Positions 48,000 through 59,690 of a stretch of DNA of 64,000 nucleotides are shown here, in pieces. Location of the stretch: positions 53,419,282-53,483,281 of the forward strand of contig CM019702.1 in assembly GCA_009760885.1 (NCBI GenBank), in the 5' to 3' direction. This DNA is from Achatina immaculata (taxonomy: Eukaryota > Mollusca > Gastropoda > Stylommatophora > Achatinidae). Each line of letters opens with the position of its first letter. The stretch's first letter is position 1. The position numbers were made by a program, and so were the translations under genes. Under the pieces are notes generated by a model. The model was not told where the DNA came from. It ran no database searches and saw nothing but the letters and a program-made list of their open reading frames with translations.

Positions 48000-49490
48000 T
48001 ACGGGCCTAACACCGTATTCCACAATGTACTTTAATGGCATGGCAGCGGGAATTTTAACTTTGCCTTTATCTGTTACTTATTCAGAACCCACACTCTTAC
48101 CTTTAGGTTTTGTGTCAATGGCAATCTATTTTAAGAGTACCCACAGAAATAGTTTAGCAGTAACTTTGAACTTCAGAGAGCAGGTCTACAGCTATCAAAC
48201 ACGTGAGCAGAGGAATGACATCAATTTCTTTCAGTGTATCCTCCATCAAGTAAGAGTTTTCTTGTTAATTTGCATTGGAAACTTGCTGCTGATACTGAAG
48301 TAACAAAGCAACTTAAGATCATGAGTGTTTTTCATCATTATTTAACGCTGATATGTTTACTCCCACTCGTGTAATTCTTTTTTCGGAGAGGGGGAGTGGG
48401 AACTAATCACGTCACAGCTGACCATGACCTCCCCGTTAATCATCTCAGCCAGACTAAGCACAGATAAGGAATTTCTAATGCCGCAATGGCGATGGACGTT
48501 CTGAAAAAAAAGTTTTAGATCTTTAATTGTTTTATAACTGTGCTTCAACATCGACTACACAACTGATTTGATCGCAGTCTTTGAAAGAAAAAAACAAGAA
48601 CCACGTCGCTGTACATGGAAAGATATCACAGTGTTTTTATGACAAAAGTGTACTTTTAATTCTGAATACGCGTCAAGATTTATTTATGTTCTGTCCATTT
48701 ATGGCATCAGATAACCCTGTGTCTGAAGTGTGGGAAGTGTGAGAAGTGTGGGAAGTTTCGGAAGTGTGAGAAGTGTGGGAAATGACCTTTTCACTAGCGG
48801 AAGGAAACACTCTTGTAAATCAGAGATGTGCCCAACAATGAGCAGTAGTGTTCCGAGAAAGATAAATCACTGTGAGTAGGAGAAAATAACTATGAGAAGG
48901 ATGTAGACAGTGGACACTTAAATACAATAATTTCGGTAATACGCGCTGCATTCAACAGGATGTTGTCTTAAGAATCATCTATTGGTATATTAGTGTTATG
49001 CACCTTGTATAAATCATTACATATCTATTTCTTCGTGACTTTCTGCTTAGATGAATTTAACGTCATATTTCATTGTATAATCATGTTCTAGTTTATTGCA
49101 TGCCATACTTATATAAGTTTATTCTGTCTAAATACGGTACAAGTATGGCAAATATACGTCCTTTTAGGAAATATTGGTTTCTACATCTATTTTGTATCTC
49201 AGTGTTTTTCTGCACATAATATATGCACAGCGTGGACGTTTCAGTTCCTCGTCAGGTGCTCTTCGATTTACGACTGCATTTACGACATCAAGAGTCGAAA
49301 TATCGTAAGTGAAATTGCGTCATATAACCAGTGTGCCGAACACCATATGAATATAAAATTAGAACATACTGATTAGATGAAGTTTCTTTGATAATGATAT
49401 CGAGATAACACAAGAATTGAGTGAGCGTGTCGAAGAAGTTTCCTATTAGTAAATCGGTTCTTGTTGTATGCCTGCACTACTTGGTCAAAT
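48000..49490. repeat. AT-rich spacer with short 9-bp repeats
   Basis: Counterpart of 26000-27830. A short GTGGGAAGT-type array lies at 48718-48785. A 103-codon plus-strand frame at 47992-48303 is not kept in the other units. No gene is supported. Confidence 0.6.
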
Positions 49491-49499
49491 ATAATTCCT

Positions 49500-50270
49500 A
49501 TAGTTTCTAAATATTTACTGTTCAAGTGTGTGCAAAGAAAAAATATTATTTGATGACTTTTACAATCTGTGAAATGTAGAAATTCTTACAAGTAGTAATT
49601 CAGTCATTAGATATGTACCAACAATAGCGAACAAGATCGCCACAGAAAATATGGCAAAATATGGCAAAACAAGCAATAATAAAAATACAATTCGTCACAA
49701 ACAACGAGGTCAATTTCTTGTTACCAGTGAAAACTCCACCAGACTGTGCGTGAGTTTTGAACTTCATTTACCGTTCTGCTTGTTTATGTAGCTTAATTTC
49801 TTGTATCGCAGTACAGATAATTTTAATTACATGTCCCATGAGTGTAATGATGAATTTTATAATTAAACAAATTTTTTCAAACTTGTCTGCATAATCCGCG
49901 ATAACACGATCAAAGTTATCTTTATTACTGAGGGGAGAAAATTTCATTACAATTTGTCGATGGCGTACACAGGGAATACACTAAACTGGGAAATGGTGTA
50001 AAGAAGACGAAATTTTTTTTTTGTTTATTAGTGATACACAGCTTTTAATTTGCGAAAAATTACACATAATAAAACAAAAGCAAAATATAGCTTTATCATA
50101 TTGAGTACATATATGACTTTCTTAGAAGCAACTTGTATCATTGTTAAGACACCGGGACTAAAATAATAGGAGTAATTATAATTATTCAGTAAACTTTTCG
50201 ATGCTCTATACTTCTCGAGAGGCGATCCCCGCTGTGATGTATACGTCGTGAAGCCAGTGCTGAATGCTTT
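49500..50270 (-). pseudogene. Decayed GPCR exons 3 and 2, unit C
   Basis: Nearly identical to 27840-28610, with the same lesions in most places: exon 3-like at 49500-49990 and exon 2-like at about 50200-50270. Dead. Confidence 0.65.
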
Positions 50271-50349
50271 TTCCCTGTCTCAAACACTAAGACCCATCGG
50301 CCGTGCTGACAATTATTATTATTTTTTTATCAGAACTAATTATAATCAT

Positions 50350-51375
50350 GCTGTAACTCTTGGATTCTTCTACTCTCGTCTCATTTAAGTTACATTATAT
50401 AGCTCATAACACATTCATTTTTTTCTTACACAATTTATATAGAATCAAACACAAGGACAGAAAAATAAATGTTTAAGATCACTGCTTCCGTTTAACCAAG
50501 CACGTGTTAGAATTACCATTTCGACGCTAGTCCAGTCGAGAAACTGGATGTTTGTGAAAATATAGGTCGCGATTACGGCACAAATCAGTGACTGATGATC
50601 TGCTGTTTCCCCCTGTCTCTAACTTCGGGTATAATCTATGTCAGTCGTTCCAAATTAACAAACGTTAACAGAATCTCTTCCGGTTCAAAATCCAAGCCAC
50701 TAGCCCTCATATTTCAGAAAAGTTTCATATCTGTATGTTAGCTCGTCCTTAGCAACGACTTAAGAAAACAATTAAACATGCCTTGTGCAACTAACTGTTA
50801 ATGATTTAAAGTTAGATTCGATCCAAGTTTCCATAACGGTACCTTTATCAAGATTTAACAATGGCTGACAGAGGAGCTTATTTTCCCGCAGATTCTTCTG
50901 ATAACAGCTCTGAAATTCCTCATTATCGTTCCTGTATGTCAGTTAATGAAGACCATAATAGCAAAGAAGAGGAGAATGTTTCACGAACTCTTCTGTAGCA
51001 GTATAAACAATCAGAAATAAATTGACCGTCTTAGCTTGGAAAAACTGTGTTTCCATAGAACAAGAGGAAATAATTATAGAAAAAGAATAATTAATAATGC
51101 ATTTAGTCTTTTAATTCGGAGAATAAATTAGCCTTTGTCGGACAAACATCTGACCAGAGATAAAAAATTTCTTGCCTCATGTATAACAAATGCGTGCAAA
51201 ATTGACAACTGTGATGTACAAAATATTATTACAGCAAACACTTTGAGAATTACGAAATATTTATCTATTCAAAACCCCACAATAGGGTGGAGTGATGAAG
51301 AAAAATAAACAGACAAGTGCTTCAGTGTAGAGTTATAAAATCTCGATCAAGAGGATGGAAAGTATGCAATATGTT
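50350..51375. repeat. Segment X, unit C (complete)
   Basis: Matches 28700-29768 and 3880-5470; no gene is seen. Confidence 0.65.
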
Positions 51376-51514
51376 AACAAAAATAACTTTCTGATAAAAC
51401 ACGATGCTGTGAGCAAGCACGTGAAGCCCGAAAGTGTGTATTGTTTGATGAGCGTATCGTCGTCGCTCACGTGATCCGAACGTATTAAGACATATGTACA
51501 GTCTAGGACTGTGT

Positions 51515-51551
<37 letters not shown>

Positions 51552-51945
51552 AAGATATGACGAGCTTAGTTTCGTTTCGCTCCCTTCCCGATGGCGAGAG
51601 TTAAGGTGTTTCAATGTAGAAGCGAGTTGTTTGTCTGTCGAGCAAAGCCTATAAACGACTATTCGGCCAGATTCGTGCAAACGGTGCACTACGGTTTTGT
51701 CCACCGATAGTCTCAAAACTTGCCAATCTCTCGCAAAGTGTATCGGGTCTGCAGTATGTAATGTGCATTGGTTGTGGGTGCCGGGCTTCTTTCTCGTTCG
51801 TTAGAGCAGAGAGAGCCGGCCGCAGCCGGTTAAAGGAATTGAAATGCCGCCGGGGTCGAAAGGAATCCTCTCTGAGCAGAGCCTTGTCTCCCTTTCCCCG
51901 CATCGGTCTGTGGACAGATATCCCACGAAGGTTTCGTGAAGAAAG

Positions 51946-52795
51946 CTATATCGTTGATCCTGCCTATAATCATATGCTTATCTCAAAGATTAACCCATGA
52001 TGTCTAAGTTCACACTGTCTCACGGTGAAACCGCAAATGGCTTATTAAATCAGTCGAGGTTCCTTAGAAGACACGATCCTACTTGGATAACTGTGGCAAT
52101 TCTAGAGTTAATATATGCTTACCAAGCCACAATCTTCATGGAAAGAGCGCTTTTAATAGTTCAAAACCAAGTGTCGTTGCACTTTGCGAGGCCCGGTATC
52201 CCATCTGGTGACTCTGGATAACTTTGTTCTGATCGCATGGCCTTCTATGCTTGCGACGCATCTTTCAAATATTTCCCCTATCACATGCTGATGATAAATG
52301 ACATGTCTACCATGTTAGCATCTGGTAACGAGAAATCAGGGTTCGATTCCAGAGAGGGGAACATGAGAAACTGTTAACATATCCAAAGAAGGCTGCAGGC
52401 GCGCAAATTACCCCCTCTCGGCACGGGGAGATAGTGATGTAAAATAACAATACGTGACTCTTTCGATGCCTTGTAATTGGAATGAGTACAATATAAACCC
52501 TTTAAGGGCGATCTATTGGAGCGCAAGACTGGTTCTAGCATTCATTCATTCATTTGCATGTCCCTTCCGGAACTTTGCCTCCTTTACACCACTCCTGTAG
52601 GCCTCTCGGTTTTGAGCAAGATGGCCTGCTCGTGATGCATCCATTTGCAAATCATCATCTCTATTTAATCCTCTTTAGTAGCAACATTTTTTTCAATATT
52701 ACGTTCTTAATAATAATTTCAGTTCCAATAGTGTATATTAAAGTTGTTGCAGTGGAAAAGTTCGTAGTTGGATCTCAGGCGCCGCTGCTCGCGAT
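51946..52795 (+). pseudogene. Degenerate 18S rRNA 5' third, unit C
   Basis: Follows 18S rRNA from TCGTTGATCCTGCC through the same blocks as the other units to ACTGGT at 52533, and from GTTCCAATAGTGTATATTAA to GTTGGATCTCAGGCGCCG. The LINE insertion occupies the same site as in units A and B. Confidence 0.9.
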
Positions 52796-53609
52796 ATTTT
52801 TCAGCTGCCGTGCGTGGACTGTGGAAAAGGTGAAAGAGGGGAATAAGCGAAGTAAACAGTAGTCAAATAACGGCACCCCTGATCTGGAGGTGGGCCACCT
52901 CCTAAGTGCACTCATATCGGATAAAATACCTGAACCGTCTTAACCCAGAGGTTAAGACACTGCTGGCGAGATTCTTCCGATGCCGCCTGTGGAGTGAAGC
53001 TTCTCCCGACCAAAGAAGAAAATGCGGAAAGCAATTAGAGTCGCTGAGTGGCGCCGATGTGTAAAGGTGATGCAAAGGATAAAGTGAAACTTAATCGGTA
53101 TGTCCAGTAGTGTCGCGGCGGGCGCTACCCATACGGCGGCGGATCTGCTCTAGAGGTCGGCCTTGTCCGAAATACACCCATACTGGTGAAATATGCCTAA
53201 ACCAGCTTACACCAGGGATGAAAATTGATGGCTACGCATGTCACGTTACCTCTGCTCTAGAGGTCTGTCATGTCATAAACATGCCCATGCTGTGATAATA
53301 TGCCTAAACCGGCTCAACCCAGGGGTGGAAGTCACTGTGGCGAGGATTCGTCCTCCGGGACAAAGACTTCGTCCTGGTCACAACTAGGAAAGGTAACGGC
53401 CACGACCACACAATGCTGAAGTCGAAGACACTGTATCAGGGCAGTCTAGATAGGCATCCTGCGTGGATGTATGTGTATCCTACTCACGCTAACGTTTTCC
53501 GGTGAGAAAGTCCAACTTCGAAATGGAAGGGCAATCACCTCTCTCCGTCGGTGATACGGTTATCCCAAAACACGTCGACGTTTTCCAGCGAGAAAGCATA
53601 ACTATAGAT

Positions 53610-53805
53610 AAAACTGGTGGAACGAAAACAACGGTGTCACGCAATCTCGCTTCTGAGACACACCAAGAATACAGGCTCAAGCCGTCCAATACTCTGAACC
53701 TCTTGTGGTCCTCTCGGGGATCTCGTGTGGTCATTTTGGGGTACCACAGGACCTATATAGGACCACAGGTGTAAATTCAGTAGGATCACAGGGCGGTCTT
53801 GGTGA
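53610..53805 (+). mobile_element. Retroposon tail module, composite C
   Basis: Same module as 12030-12240, cut before the GAA end. Confidence 0.7.
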
Positions 53806-54181
53806 TGAAATATGTATCTGCTCAACACTAAAAAAAGTGTTAGATCAATGTATAGCAACAGATAAATGCTTCAGTGTCAGGTTCTCTATACTCGAGCAAG
53901 AGGAAAGAAAGTATGCGATAAGTTAATAAAAGTACATTAATGGTAAGAAAAAAAGATGCTAAATACTGTTTAAATTATGTATTTGATTATTTAATTCCTC
54001 CAGTAATTCTGAACATCTTATGTTCTTATTGCGTGTGTTCATTAAGAAGTGCAGTGTACTATCACATTTATTAGAACTTTATTATTCACATATTGAATTC
54101 CTCATCTAGAGAGAAAGTACCCAATCTTAAAGCCAATAGATTTTCATCATTATTAAAAAGAAGCTCTGTGGCTTATTTTTT

Positions 54182-56555
54182 TTATTTGTTTTCTGTTGAC
54201 TGCGCTCGAAATATAGCTCGTACGGTTTCTCTGTATTTACTGCTCATGTGATAGTAAATAAAAATATTTGTTGATGAGTTCACAGACTGCAGGACACAGA
54301 CGATTCCGTAAAGTATTATTCCAATTTTTAAGTATTTACCACCAAAGCAAATCTCTGGTTCCAACGCTACAGCCAGCACGGTGATACAGAGAGGTGAAAA
54401 GCAAACAATAAACATAGTGGAAATCATTACAACCATCTTGGCCACTTTCTGGTTACGGCTGGAGATTCTGTCAGCTTGTGCAGGAGCTGCGGACGTTTTT
54501 CTCCATTCTGTTTGCTTTTGTAATTGAACTACCAGTATCACAGTACAGACGACAGTGATGGCAAAAGCTGGCATTGGAATAATGAAATTATTTATGGCAT
54601 AAGTAATGCTTTCAATGTTTTCATAATCACCCACAAAAACACGACCAAGGATAGTCTTATTTCTTAATGGAGAAAATTTCATGTCCAATTTACTGGCAGT
54701 GTACATAGGGACTACAGTAGCCTGGAGAATGATGAATACAGTGACGATAATGATGGTCATCTTTTTTGACGACAGAAAGCTTTTCACCTGAACAGAAAAA
54801 GGGACACAAGAGAAAAAAAATTAATCTTTCTTTCTTTCTCACTCTATCTCTCTCTCTCTCTGTCTCTCTCTTTCTTTGTTTTTTTTCTTTCTTTCTTTTT
54901 TCTGTCTTTCTTCTTCTTTTTTTACTTTTTCTATATTTATTCACCTTTACAATCCGTCGCACATCAGTGACACATATACTTATTGACGTTATCTAAATTA
55001 CCACTTTGTAAAAATTTAGCATGGGTAGTAAGTTACAAGGAGGTTTTTATGTTCGAGACAGCAGATTTTCTTTCCGTTTGTTAAACTAAAGAAACAGTGA
55101 TATAGCCCATTCAAAATTAGACTGAAATGTATTTTGTTATAGTTATTCATCGAAATGTGTCTGTCTTCCTTTCTGAGCAAGATCCATATCATTTTATACT
55201 TGTGAAACAATTATATGATTTAAAAATAATAAACAGTCTGTATAAACAACATAAGATGCGCATACATTACACAATTTAAAACGTAACTCTCAACCTTTAA
55301 CGGTGCTATTATGCACAAACATCTTTCCATGGTGATTACTGCTGTGATCCAGCTGCTAATTCGAGTGAAGGCTGTATGAGGTATTGTAAAGACGAAGAAA
55401 CTAACTTCTAATGGGTCCATAGGCAAGTCGGCTGCCATCATTGATGGGTTGAACATAACATTTACTCCCACGAGTGTTATAAGTGTGCCAAGGTCAGAAA
55501 CGGCGAGACCTTTGTAGGAATACAATTGCATTAAATTTATTAAAATATAAGCTTAAGTAATTCTCTTACACAGCGAATATGATACATTAAAAAACAAAGA
55601 AATGTTCATTGCTGTTTCAATTGTTGTGTAATGTTTTCGCCAGATATATTGACCATCGCAAAAGAGTTTTGTCGTAACTGATAATTTCTTAGTGATGATG
55701 TGTCTTTTTATTTATCGCAAAGACATGCCAGACATAGGGATCAAAGAATCCCAGCGCTGGGAACGAGATCGAAAGTGAAAGTGCTTTGTGCCATTTCCAG
55801 AAGACGTGTGTTGGGATAATTCTTATTCGTTAATGACAGTCTCACAGAAACATTGTACCTGGACTTGTGGGAGAGTTGGTTAATGTCACAACTCGCGGAC
55901 GAGGAGGAAAGGGAGTTCATCTTACAACAACACGGGGACTCACGCTATTGCTATTTGAAGGTCCAGGAGTATCTACACGAAGACCTGCCAGTTCAGTGCT
56001 TTGGTCGTCTAGCGAAGGCCCACAACATGGTTACGTGCAAATACACTGCAGGAATTGTGAAAGGACATCAACATTGACATCAAGAATGCCACACAAGATA
56101 TGCTTGAGTGGCACACTGGCATATGCCTTACCACATGTAGGTCGCATACACAATGTGTTAGAGACATATGTTTCTCTCTCAAACACTGGTAATATCATGT
56201 ATTCTGTTCAGTGATGGTGAGAATGAGATCTTACTAGATTAATCAATAATTTGTCAGTGCTCTCTTCTATAAAGACACACATGGACACACTTTATACTGT
56301 GCCAATATGCAGTCTGCGACTCACGTATGATATACTTGCGTCAGGGTTAGCGAACCATAGCTGACAAAGACGTTGTCCCAATTCTCCGTTGGCAACCCTA
56401 GTAAAAGGCATAGTCTGCAGAACGAGGTAGGGATCGCATAGTCCCCGTGGTGGTGTAGGCTGAAGAAAATGTATCGCACACGGGGGGGGGGGTACTTCCT
56501 CTGATGATCTGAAGATGTTGTGTTGTTGTTCCGCTCTCTACGGTAGAGAGTTTCC

Positions 56556-56613
<58 letters not shown>

Positions 56614-57006
56614 GTTCCAAATATTTTGCCTCATCCTCCAGTTGTCATTTCGGTGGCAGAGTAATGAGCGTATTAAGCATTCAGATTTTCTTTTTAAACA
56701 CTAAACTCAAGTTTAAAATACATTAAATATCACTGTATACAGTGTTTAAAAAAGTATGTTCTTCTTACCAAGTAGACTGATGTTGACAGAATCTTTGAAA
56801 TCCTGTTTAATGAAACATATGATATTGATGACATTTGTCACCATACCAGATACGCCAATTAACTGACACACTGCTCCATAGACAACCCACGTGAAGGTTA
56901 GCATTGCTTCATCACTGATTCCAGAGCCATCAATTATTTTCTGTTGCTGATGTTCTGATTTCTCCACTGACCGCAGGATAAATGTTACCTCAGTTTTTAT
57001 CTCCAT
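54182..57006 (-). CDS. Chemosensory-type class A GPCR, gene C (3 exons)
   Basis: Exon 1 is 56769-57006, exon 2 55295-55509 and exon 3 54182-54787; 352 residues, all splice sites and phases as in gene A. It is the most diverged copy: loop 2 reads TASKLDMK and FVGDYENIESITYAI, transmembrane 5 IPMPAFAITVVC, transmembrane 7 GIILYGIVCVLQSV. Changes gather in loop 2 and the upper membrane segments, where ligand contact is expected in this receptor class. ERC, CFSP and NSSTNIFIYY are kept and the frame is open, so it is probably functional. Downstream AATAAA sites on the minus strand (TTTATT near 54067 and 54076) are present. Confidence 0.85.
55845..56140 (+). pseudogene. DDE transposase remnant in intron 1 of gene C
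   Basis: The best-preserved copy: 55853-56077 is open for 74 codons with MYLDLWESWLMSQLADEEE, EFILQQHGDSRYCY, VQEYLHEDLPVQCFGR. H stands where the second catalytic D of the family is expected. It is followed by a shifted C-terminal block. Confidence 0.65.
56482..56612. repeat. G run and TA microsatellite
   Basis: A G run of 11 at 56482-56492 and a TA tract at 56559-56612, in intron 1 of gene C. The frame that counterparts 15047-15349 is broken here. Confidence 0.9.
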
Positions 57007-57508
57007 CACTGATTCCGTTATGTCAAAAGATACGTGATTCTGGACAGTTCAAAATGTCAGTACTACCTCCCCAGTATCTGCGTGCCGCATTACAGAAAAG
57101 AAAAGAAAGAAAAATCTATGTATATAATTAATTATAATGACATGCTTCATAATTGTAAACACTCATCTCCGGAGACATGTTTACCTTGCACTAAATCTAT
57201 GATCGAGAATTATTGAAATATGTGGCATTATATTACTCCTTATTAACTTTGTTTTAATCTTAATTTGTGTACAAAATAAATGTTAAACGTGTACATTTTC
57301 CTCAAAGGTTATTTGTTAGTAATATTTAAACAAAGAATTCGTTGCTTAATTTCAAAATATCTATGAGAAAAATGAAGCGTATAAAAGAAAACATGAAATA
57401 TTAAAAAGTAATTCCCTCAATAACTATATAAACTTTTTATTTGATTAGTTGTAAACAGCTTGGTTAGGTAATCTTCCTGATATACTCTACAAAATCATAT
57501 ATTCCATA

Positions 57509-57711
57509 AACTACTCTAATACGTATTCTTCTATTCTAATACTTATTCTTCTACTCTAATACTTATTCGTCTACTCTAATACCTATTCTTCTACTCTAAT
57601 ACTTATTCTTCTATTCTAATACTTATTCTTCTACTCTAATACTTATTCTTCTGCTCTAATACTTATTCTTCTACTCTAATATTTATTCTTGTACTCTAAT
57701 ACTTATTCTTC
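57509..57711. repeat. 20-bp minisatellite, unit C (about 10 copies)
   Basis: Same repeat as 16795-16915, longer and more uniform, which suggests recent expansion. Confidence 0.9.
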
Positions 57712-57779
57712 AGTCTCCGACTTTACAGTAGTTATACTTTGATTTATATCATTGTCATAATATAAACTACAGTGTGTCT

Positions 57780-59690
57780 CTATAGCATGGATACAAGGGA
57801 TGGCGATTGCAGTAAAACTGGTTTAATAATAAAGATAGAAAGAGGTGTATGGTGTAGTTTTACAAAGTAAGGGAGGGAGTGAGTAAAGTGAGAAAAAACG
57901 GATAGAAAGTATGAGAATGTATAAATAAAAACATACAACATCCGATATTTCATCGTGCGCCTTTTTCGAGGATTACATGCACAACGAGACAAAAAAAAAA
58001 ACAACGAAGAACTTATCTTAATATGGCCTCCTCCAGAAGTAGGAAACAGAGAAATGCATGTATTAGAAGGACCACGCGGGCCACACAAAGGATATATCAT
58101 TTAAAAATAATAGACAGCCAGAGCCAATCGTAAAGAAGAGGTGGAGAGAGAGGAGGAAAACAAGTGGTAGAAAGGGGTGGGGGAAAATGCAATAGAAACA
58201 TGATAGGCGCTAGAGGTGAAGATGTACTGGGGGGGGGGGAAGAGAAAAGGGGAAACGGAGAGATTATGAATGAAGAACATAAACACCTGAAGGGAGAGAA
58301 TGTGAAACTGGTAAATAGGACAAGACCCTATAAACACCAATATGTTGCAAGAGAAGAAAAGAGGGCGGCGGTAGAGAGGGGTAGCTAGGAGAAAGAAAGT
58401 AGAGAAAAAAAAAGGGAAGTGGAAAACTAAATAAGTTACAGAAAGTTGAAGACATTGTTAATTCTAACTTGATGGAGACAGCCAGTCTGTTTTAGGAACC
58501 TCGGAGATCGTACATCAGGAGAACAAGAACGAATCGCACTAACAGAAATGTCATGTTTTCCCATGAGGTTGCTAAGATAAAAATATTTAGCCACATATTT
58601 AGCCACCCTCTTAGAAATATCACTAAGATGCTGGCGAAATCGATCTCCTAAGCGTAAGCCAGTCTCACCTATGTACTTTAAACCGCAGCGTTAGCATATA
58701 ATAACATAAATAACATTGCGTGAAGTACAGGTGAAACCCTCCTGAACTGAAAACGTGGACTTAGGGAAGGAGATCTGGCTAGCATGGACAACAAACGGAC
58801 AAGTGTTGCATCTACGGCATACCCAACGTCTGGTATCATAAAAAGTGTCATCTGTCTTAAGTGACTACGAATTTCCCTAAGGTTTTTGTTCCTTCTGTAG
58901 GCTACCAATGGGGGTTCCCCAGAATGTTCACGTGTATCAGGCTCGGTCTGGAGGAGATGGAGATGGCGAAACAGTATATTTTTAACTGCCAAGCTATGAG
59001 AGTGGTGCGTGAGTACCAGTTTAACTCTGTCCGAGCTACAGTGAGTGCGTGAGGGGTTGTTGTCGCGATATATGGCTGATGTGGGTCCAAGATGACGAGA
59101 GAACATGTTCTGAATAGTCCTACCCTCTTTTCTTTTCTTGCAACATATTGGTGTTTCTATGGTCTTGTCCTATTCACCAGTTTCACATTTTATCCCTGCA
59201 GATGTTTATTTTCTTCATTCATTATCTCTCCAAGCGTCAACCCCCTCCCCCCTCCTGACACCTCCTCTGCGGCTATCATGTATCTATTGCCTTTCCCCCA
59301 CTACATTCTACCACTTGTTTTCCTCTTCTCTCTCCACCTCTTCTTTACGATTGGCTCTATCGGGTATCCCTTGTGTGGCCCGCGTGGTACTTCTAAGACA
59401 CGCATTTCTCTATTTCCTACTTCTAGAGGAGGCCATATTAAAATAAGTTATTCCTTCTTTTTTGGGTCTCGTTTGTGCATGTAATCCTCGAAAAAGGCTC
59501 CCTCCAAAATATCGGATGTTGTATGTTTTTCATTTATATATTCTCATACTTTCTATTCGTTCTTTCTCACTCCCTCACTCACTTTGAAAAACTACACCAT
59601 ACACCTCTATCTATTTTTATTATCTATAGTATGGACACTCTTGCGAGAACGTTTTGTTTCAGTTTAATCTGATATTCATCCATCCATGCC
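57780..59690 (-). mobile_element. Penelope-like element fragment with inverted arms, unit C
   Basis: Left arm about 57790-58400, core 58480-59110, right arm about 59125-59680. The minus-strand core has LVLTHHSHSLAVKNILFRHL and LVAYRRNKNLREIRSHL- with a shift, the CNTCPFVV-type block, and the CTSRNVIYVIIC start of the GIY-YIG domain. The left arm carries a small insertion at about 58095-58118. Both arms are present as in unit A. Confidence 0.75.

Larger units (their letters stand above)
51376..53805 (+). mobile_element. rDNA-derived composite, unit C
   Basis: Same order as unit B with the long 5' side (GA tract at 51521-51548), apparent 5' ETS (51560-51945), 18S-like (51946-52533 and about 52716-52795), shortened LINE 3' end (52534-52715), repeats and the tail module (53610-53805). 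The tail end and the start of segment X are deleted, so it joins sequence equivalent to 12590. Confidence 0.65.
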
